The translations under genes were made by a program, and so were the position numbers. The notes under the pieces were generated by a model. It made no database searches, had not been told where the DNA came from, and saw nothing but the letters and a program-made list of their open reading frames with translations. A stretch of DNA of 64,000 bases from Catonia carolina (lineage: Eukaryota > Arthropoda > Insecta > Hemiptera > Achilidae). Positions within the stretch are counted from its first letter, which is position 1. Each line of letters opens with the position of its first letter. Positions 60,201 through 64,000 of the stretch are shown piece after piece. The DNA lies in the NCBI GenBank assembly GCA_035578175.1, contig JAQMRL010000008.1, forward strand, positions 93,980,541 through 94,044,540, written 5' to 3'.

Positions 60201-61898
60201 ACCGCATGATGAGAGGCGAGCACGTTACCAACTGCGCCAATGCGGCCGGCGCATATTTTATATGTTTCTTTCAGTGGAAAGAGGAAGGAAACAATTGGCC
60301 ATGTTACTGAATTGTGAAATGGGGATAGTTGTCTACATTTTATAGAATGTTCTACTTTAACAGCATCCTTTGCCATGTTTGACTGGTCACTTAGACGATT
60401 CTTTTTGAGGCACCTCTATTAAGAATCTTAAATGGGTTGGTGGAACCCATGTAAGTGGTGGCCGAAAAAGCTAGTTGGCTGAGACCAGGCAGCAAGTAAA
60501 CATAAAACAACAAAATTCACTTTAGTATGTAAATTAATATCAAAATAAATTGTTTTTATCTCGTTCTTAGATTTTTTTCTGAATGATAATCACTGTTTGA
60601 CTCTTTGCTGAACCATCATAATCTTTAAAATTTTTTTTTAGTATTAACTAATTTTTTTTTAGCGACTTAGTTGCCTAGCCTGAATCTGTCTTTTTTAAAT
60701 TTTTTGGAAGTACATTAATAAAACAATAGGCGAAGCTTATCTGCTGAGAAAAATTATTTTGAGTGATTTAGTGGTTCATGCAGTTCTGTTCTAATTTTTG
60801 AGTTCCATTTTTAGAGAATTATATCTCTGTAAATTGAAAAAAAGCTGTTTTCATTAGATTTAAATTAGCGGTCTGATTATAATTTTTTTTACTTTTTCTT
60901 GTGTCAAATATGTACAGTAAGAAAGAAAAGTATTGTTTTCATGTTAATTTTTCGATATCAAGTTTTCACATTTTCAGATCCCCTGAACAAAAAAAACATG
61001 CTTTTAGTGATTGGTCTTTGTGTGAACGGAAATAATAGTTTATTCATGCAATTCTTCAATTTTTTACGATTTTCTCAAAAATGTATAATGCTTATGATTT
61101 TTTTTTTGAATTGCCACATTTACTACATTTTTTATGATCTACAAGACAGGGTATTCGCCATGTCTGCTGAAGTTCTTGGGGGCTGTGGTCTAATAGTAAA
61201 TAATGGGTTTTTAAGATTCCGCCCTTAATATGTGTTTTAGGGCAAAAGTGTATACATTATTAGTATATACATAGTTGTAGGAAATTCAAGAAAACCTACA
61301 ACTTCAATTTCAACCGGTTTTTTCCACTATGCTTAAGTTTAGCATCCATAATTTTCTGTATTTTGCTCATCAAAATCGGTTTATTGCATGGCATAAAATG
61401 CAATGGAATCAGTTTTTGTTGAATTTTACAACAAAAATGTATACTATAATCAAAGTTATAGAAAGTAAAAAAAAAATCTATATTTTCAGGCATTTCTTCT
61501 AGAGCCTAGTTTAGGTTCATTCACTCCTGATTAAACATGGATTATATAATTCATTATTTAAATTGATTAAAAAATGAGGGATGCATTTTAAAGATTGATA
61601 ATTATGTAGAATTAATACATTAAAGAAATATATACACAAAAATTTTGTACCAATAATCTTTTTGAGTGGTAAAGTTTTTTACCTGTAAGAAATACAAATT
61701 ATATCACAAAAAATAAAATAATTTTCATTGTCATATTGTTTTATAAAATTAATTTAGTACATTTTTTCAGTGCTCATTCAATAACAAATGATGTTAGTCT
61801 AGAAGAAACAGCTCATGCTGCAGAATTCTTTTTAAGTGATGGTGTTATTGTAACTGGCACAGCTACAGGAAATCCTGCTAAAGCTGATGATGTTAATG
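51209..61898 (+). CDS. BtpA-family protein (F13E9.13-like), 5' part; C-terminus outside window
   Basis: Exons 51209-51284, 53913-53995, 56229-56369, 59619-59818 and 61771-61898 join in one open frame of 628 nt (209 codons plus one base) through GT-AG introns. Family knowledge: BtpA proteins (COG0434) are predicted TIM barrels; the cyanobacterial member is linked to photosystem I stability, and animal members (F13E9.13-like, sometimes annotated mitochondrial) have no established reaction. Seen: IGMIHVKALPG at 16-26, LLENMHDIPY at 57-66, LAGGNKEAIAVA at 102-113, FIRTEGFVFSHIADEG at 120-135, and a Gly/Thr-rich VTGTATGNPAKADDVN end. The family is usually about 260-290 residues, so roughly 50-80 residues are missing to the right. 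The N-terminus is short and carries no clear targeting peptide. The last intron holds an antisense LINE that runs to the window edge. Confidence 0.92.
51792..51888. repeat. Intronic dispersed repeat, copy 1
   Basis: About 97 bp starting TTTGTAGTATTCAACATCGG and including ACCTGGAATAACAAACT; matches 59893-59985 in intron 4 of the same gene. Confidence 0.7.
52082..52472 (+). repeat. SINE family A, copy A11
   Basis: Full-length, moderately diverged copy in BtpA-family intron 1. Confidence 0.85.
52661..53030 (+). repeat. 190-bp tandem duplication carrying SINE C heads (C5, C6)
   Basis: 52661-52850 and 52851-53030 are nearly identical: both start AGTGTACTGATCATTTAAGT, run through 40 bp of flank into the tRNA-like head of SINE C, and the first stops at TAGTTAGTTATTAACTAGTT. 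The second copy continues into a complete SINE C. A TAGTTA/TAACTA palindrome marks the junction. Confidence 0.88.
52912..53212 (+). repeat. tRNA-SINE family C, copy C6
   Basis: From ACCTACCGGGTTGGTCAATAGG to CAACGTACACACATTAGGG; internal deletion at the B-box region. Its 5' half has been duplicated upstream. Confidence 0.8.
53213..53912 (+). other. BtpA-family intron 1, unassigned end
   Basis: Two overlapping 60-residue frames on opposite strands (53282-53561) show no family features. No repeat end recognised. Confidence 0.4.
53913..53995 (+). CDS. BtpA-family coding exon 2
   Basis: Encodes residues 26-53, GTPCYEGSVAKIIETACSEA and onward to KKCSV. The acceptor is TTACAG at 53907-53912 and the donor is GTA|GTAAGT at 53996. 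A complete SINE D copy starts 69 bp downstream of the donor. Confidence 0.9.
54065..54275 (-). repeat. tRNA-SINE family D, copy D4, with 12-bp target duplication
   Basis: Antisense full-length copy flanked by ATCTTCCTGTTT (54053-54064 and 54276-54287). Its poly(A) appears as a T-run at the left. Confidence 0.9.
54316..55115 (+). repeat. Repeat family B, copy B7 (5' part, diverged)
   Basis: Begins ACTTCTCCTTGCCC and follows the family order to the TCACTCATGATTAAAATTAGG block. The matching 3' terminus appears at 56173-56216, so the element seems split by about 1 kb containing SINE C7. Confidence 0.72.
55116..55988 (+). other. Insert within repeat B7, unknown origin
   Basis: Contains two short + strand frames: 55338-55484 (MSHIYKYFKEQIQDILNEQ...; 48 codons) and an acidic run ending at 55856 (VGDDNDDGRDENDAND). 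The string CCTGATGATGGAGGATCCAC at about 55516 resembles a LINE 3' UTR motif. No firm identity. Confidence 0.3.
55989..56105 (-). repeat. tRNA-SINE family C, copy C7 (5' part)
   Basis: Antisense tRNA-like head only: B box read as GGTTCAAATCC and A box TTGGTATAGAGGTAAAG; the 3' body is missing. Confidence 0.8.
56173..56216 (+). repeat. Repeat family B 3' terminus at the exon 3 acceptor
   Basis: CTGGCAAGAGAAAGTTATGT followed by GAGTGTTTCACACCAGATTTTTTT, the complete terminal hairpin and T-run of family B, 12 bp before the BtpA-family exon 3. Confidence 0.85.
56229..56369 (+). CDS. BtpA-family coding exon 3
   Basis: Encodes residues 54-100 (47 codons, phase 0 on both sides), including LLENMHDIPY and the helix up to KCGVQ. 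The acceptor is TTTCAG at 56223-56228. The T-run of the polypyrimidine tract lies inside a terminal fragment of repeat family B (56173-56216). Confidence 0.93.
56553..57172 (+). repeat. SINE family A, copy A13 (5' truncated), split by a hAT MITE
   Basis: Family A 3' half at 56553-56653 and 57126-57172, interrupted at CTCTAAAG. Its 5' side abuts a TTTTCTCTTGCCC string resembling a family B end. Confidence 0.82.
56654..57125. mobile_element. hAT-type MITE, second family
   Basis: Ends CAGTGGTGTCAAACTC and, inverted, CAGTCATGTCAAAGAT; the 8-bp target duplication CTCTAAAG at 56646-56653 and 57126-57133 is exact. GC-rich GGGCC/GGCCCGC subterminal blocks. No transposase; 472 bp. Confidence 0.9.
57173..58004 (+). 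other. BtpA-family intron 3, unassigned
   Basis: Short + frames around 57558-57830 (starting MDDVHMYCKERLKKNYAFH, later FWNECVRQFVKFKKEEEK) are interrupted by stops; origin unknown. Confidence 0.3.
58005..59032 (-). mobile_element. Tigger/pogo-like DNA transposon, deleted copy
   Basis: TA on both sides (58003-58004, 59033-59034). Inverted ends CAGTAAAATCTCTCTATAGC and CAGTAAAATCTCTCTATTAC with several internal repeats of the CCGCTATA...GAGAG subterminal motif. A minus-strand transposase C-terminus remains at about 58600-58880. 1,028 bp. Confidence 0.88.
58600..58880 (-). pseudogene. Tigger/JRK-like transposase C-terminal remnant
   Basis: Minus-strand codons read DMDLDAYVGADNDLASSADV, then GDDAIIENILAQNNEEESED, a stop, and then ILVVSTYCHCQYVNEN. 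The acidic segment followed by a short hydrophobic tail fits the C-terminus of pogo/Tigger transposases. The DDE and CENP-B-like domains are deleted. Confidence 0.65.
59129..59537 (+). repeat. SINE family A, copy A14
   Basis: Full-length, little diverged, AAC-rich tail. ATGATGCT on both sides (59121-59128, 59538-59545) is a probable target duplication. The 76-codon frame (59308-59538) is the family's recurring frame, not a host exon. Confidence 0.88.
59619..59818 (+). CDS. BtpA-family coding exon 4
   Basis: Encodes residues 101-166 and two bases of codon 167. It holds LAGGNKEAIAVA and FIRTEGFVFSHIADEG, both strongly conserved in the family. The acceptor AACAG ends at 59618 and the donor is AG|GTAAAC at 59819. 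SINE family A copy A14 ends 81 bp before the acceptor. Confidence 0.93.
59893..59985. repeat. Intronic dispersed repeat, copy 2
   Basis: Matches 51792-51888 over about 95 bp with roughly ten differences, same orientation. Confidence 0.7.
60052..60254 (-). repeat. tRNA-SINE family D, copy D5, with 13-bp target duplication
   Basis: Antisense full-length copy, flanked by ATTTTATATGTTT at 60039-60051 and 60255-60267; both promoter boxes intact (TGGCGCAGTTGGTAACG, GGGTTCGAATCCC). Confidence 0.9.
60255..60890 (+). other. BtpA-family intron 4, unassigned part
   Basis: No gene or repeat recognised. Confidence 0.4.
60891..61540 (+). repeat. Repeat family B, copy B8 (diverged)
   Basis: Follows the family order from ACTTTTTCTTG through GTATTGTTTTCATG and the CCTGAACAAAAAAAACATG block to the CTAGTTTAG region. 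The block after the GT run is deleted and the 3' terminus is lost. Confidence 0.7.
61771..61898 (+). CDS. BtpA-family coding exon 5
   Basis: Completes Ser167 and encodes residues 168-209, AHSITNDVSLEETAHAAEFF onward to KADDVN, leaving one base for the next exon. The acceptor is TTTTTTCAG ending at 61770 and the donor is AATG|GTAAGT at 61899. No further exon was found in the remaining 2.1 kb. Confidence 0.92.
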
Positions 61899-62011
61899 GT
61901 AAGTATAGAAAATATCTACCAACAAATAAAAAAAATATAAACAAAAGAATTTATGAATACCTATCTCAAGAGAGAATTTTTTAAGTGATTACTGATTAAT
62001 AGAGGTTTCTT

Positions 62012-62163
62012 ATGGCCATAACAGGCTGGTGGAGTGTTAAATTATTTGCACTCGATCTGCTAATGCCAGGGCTACAAAAAACAGTTCTTTTTCTTATCAC
62101 ATGATCAGCCAATAATATGACTGAATCATTTATTTTCAGTTATCTCCTCTGACAGTAATGTAC
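62012..62163 (+). repeat. SINE family A, copy A15 (truncated)
   Basis: First half of family A with a 45-bp internal deletion; stops after TCTCCTCTGACAGTAATG. Confidence 0.8.
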
Positions 62164-62480
62164 AACTGTACTGTACAACTGTATTCACTTATGACATGAC
62201 CTAGAGGCCGTCTGCCAGGTTGAAGACACAAAAACAAAAACCCCTATATTAATTAAAACATATAAGTAAATTTTAACCCTCTTTTTATAAATTTATTAAA
62301 ATTAAAAAAAACACTCAACTGATTATTTCTTATCAATAGGTAAGCCTTATTACCCACACCACGAAGCCCCCCTGTATTCACAAAGGAGAAATGCACACCC
62401 TGTAAACCAAAATTTATTAATCTGCACTAAAAAGAAAATAGTAACTACTTTCAATAATTAAATTCTGCTACCAGATATTT
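62164..62480 (-). other. Probable 3' UTR and 3' end of the antisense LINE
   Basis: C/A-rich on the + strand, directly after the LINE stop; the exact 3' end (possibly near 62235, where A-rich repeats occur) was not fixed. Confidence 0.4.
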
Positions 62481-64000
62481 TCAATACTTGATTGCAGCCC
62501 TCACGTATCCTATTAGACTGTACCAATTTTCACCGTTTAAGTAGCTCACCACCCTTCCCTCTTCAAGAGTTGTAGCCCCCAACCATACCAATCTAATATC
62601 TTTCAAAACAAGACACCTACCGGATAAAATGGCATATGCCTTCTACCTCACGGGCATTGCACATTGAACATAATTTTGCATCCCCCTCCCTACCTGGACT
62701 ATCATTAAGACCCAACACCCCCACTCTTGTTCTAAATATGGTACTGATAAAACGCCCATCATATTCATCAGCTATGTATGTTTTTTCCCCCAAATCCCAC
62801 TCAAGTTTACCATACCTACTATGCCTTGCCCTTTCCATCCATTTACCTCTCGCGGACTCCCTCATACTAGTCAAAATATTTTCTAACTGCAATGGCCAAT
62901 TGTCACATCCCTCAATATTATCCTGTAGCTCACAATTGTACTTTGCTGCCAAATTTAGCCATGTCTTAAACCACCCAACTTTATACTTAATTACCAGCCT
63001 TGCCAATTTAAGAGGCAGCCTGCTCTCCGGCATCCTTAAAACTTTCATAATATAACTGAAATATATTTTTAAAGCATACTGTCTTAACAAATCCACCCCA
63101 GTCTCCAAGTAAATTGCATAATTCGGAGTGTATCTTGGTAACCAAAAGATCCTCTTTAAAACATACCGCTGAAACTTTTCCAGCTCTTCCACTCCTTCAC
63201 ATCCCCAGACCTGAGCTCCGTATGCTATTACTGCCCTACTAACTGAATTAAAAACCTCCCACTTACTAGATACTGAAACTTCAGTATTGGCTAAAAGGTT
63301 ATTCCACACATTATTCAGAGCAAATTTAGCAGTCGTGGTTCTTTCCTTAAAATGCGCAGAAAGTGACAATAAAGGTGTAAGTGTTATCCCTAAATATTTA
63401 TAGTTATTTACAACTTCTATCGGCGTTTGACCAAATATCCATCTTTCCCTCTTCCCCAATTTCCCCCCTCTTCTAAAAACCATTACTTTTGATTTGTCCA
63501 AATTGACTTCGAGATTCCATTTAACACAATACAACACTAGCTTGTTAATCATACCTTGCAGTGCTTCTGGATCCGATGCCAACAGCACCAAGTCATCTGC
63601 ATACAACAATAATCTAACGAATACGTCATCAATTTTTATCCCTCCTCCCAATTCATCATACAAATCATTTATAAACAAAGAAAATAACAGTGGCGATAGC
63701 AGACACCCTTGCTTGACTCCTGCAACTGTTTCAAAACCCTCTGTTAACCCTCCACTACACCAAACAAACGACTCGGTATCAGTGTACAAACCTTTCAATA
63801 TACTTATAAATTTACTACTTAACCCCAATGAATACAATTTATAGAAAAGTGCATGCCGACTCACATGGTCAAACGCTGCTCTAAAATCTACAAAGAAAAC
63901 ATACAATTTTTTACCTTTCTCCTTCAAGCTGAGATTAACCGTACATAGCAAATTGAAGATGTTATCTGTGGTAGAATAACTTCGCCTAAAACCTGCCTGA
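62481..64000 (-). pseudogene. LINE reverse transcriptase, near intact, one frameshift, 5' end outside window
   Basis: From the right edge the minus strand reads QAGFRRSYSTTDNIFNLLCT (RT fingers), VDFRAAFDHVSR, GVKQGCLLSPLLFSLFINDL, the catalytic YADD in LLLYADDLVLLASD, KSKVMVF, YKYLGI and a thumb region. The ORF then ends in CSMCNAREVEGICHFI followed by a premature stop at 62617. One extra base at about 62620 breaks the frame; in the next frame GRCLVLKDIRLVW continues to a stop at 62481, completing a CCHC-type (C..C...H....C) knuckle. The 5' part (endonuclease, any ORF1) lies outside. It is a non-LTR element of an I/CR1/Vingi-like type; the clade is not certain. It sits antisense in intron 5 of the BtpA-family gene. 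Confidence 0.87.

Noticed and set aside
63494..63844. Ser/Pro/Asn-rich 116-residue protein (and 62636-63055)
   Set aside because: Antisense shadows of the LINE reverse transcriptase.
1..64000. CRISPR arrays, operons, bacterial insertion sequences, endogenous viral genes
   Set aside because: No spaced direct repeats, prokaryotic gene structure, LTRs or viral structural/replicase motifs were seen.

Overview
This is a strongly AT-rich animal nuclear window. It has spliced genes with GT-AG introns, microsatellites, several tRNA-derived SINE families, Tc1/mariner, pogo/Tigger, hAT and Helitron DNA elements, and RTE-like and other LINEs. The mix of elements and the two conserved genes fit an insect, and a hemipteran is plausible, but the species cannot be fixed from sequence alone. 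There are no bacterial genes, operons or CRISPR arrays, and I found no rRNA or free-standing functional tRNA genes.

Two host genes are recognisable, both on the + strand. (1) A TP53INP/DOR-family gene (autophagy and nuclear co-regulator protein) has three coding exons at 22615-22750, 24691-25076 and 28162-28314. They join in frame to a complete 224-residue protein with a WLLI LC3-interacting motif, a second conserved ESWFVTPPPCF block and a basic C-terminus. (2) A BtpA-family TIM-barrel gene (eukaryotic F13E9.13-like) has five coding exons at 51209-51284, 53913-53995, 56229-56369, 59619-59818 and 61771-61898. The frame stays open (209 codons plus one base) and the C-terminal exon or exons lie beyond the right edge.

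Everything else is repeats or unassigned AT-rich sequence. Region 1-22.6 kb is intergenic: SINE-like family A, about 0.9-kb family B elements with inverted ends, RTE-like LINE pieces, a Helitron, and a four-layer nest at 6.9-8.7 kb. Region 22.6-28.3 kb is the TP53INP gene, whose introns hold a Helitron, two tRNA-SINEs, one family A copy, a LINE fragment and a palindromic mariner. Region 28.3-51.2 kb is a long intergenic stretch with a deleted Tc1/mariner relative, a pogo-like element, a TIR element of unknown superfamily, MITEs, a 47-bp perfect palindrome and degenerate LINEs. Region 51.2-64 kb is the BtpA gene, its introns full of SINEs, family B copies, a hAT MITE, a Tigger-like element and, at the right edge, a nearly intact antisense LINE reverse transcriptase.

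No new multi-gene system was found. The observations most worth a second look are structural: two different hAT families inserted at the same site of family A; a 772-bp palindromic mariner ending 51 bp before a coding exon; the hairpin-ended family B repeat, one terminus of which sits directly at a BtpA splice acceptor; and several transposons whose ends and target-site duplications can be read to the base.
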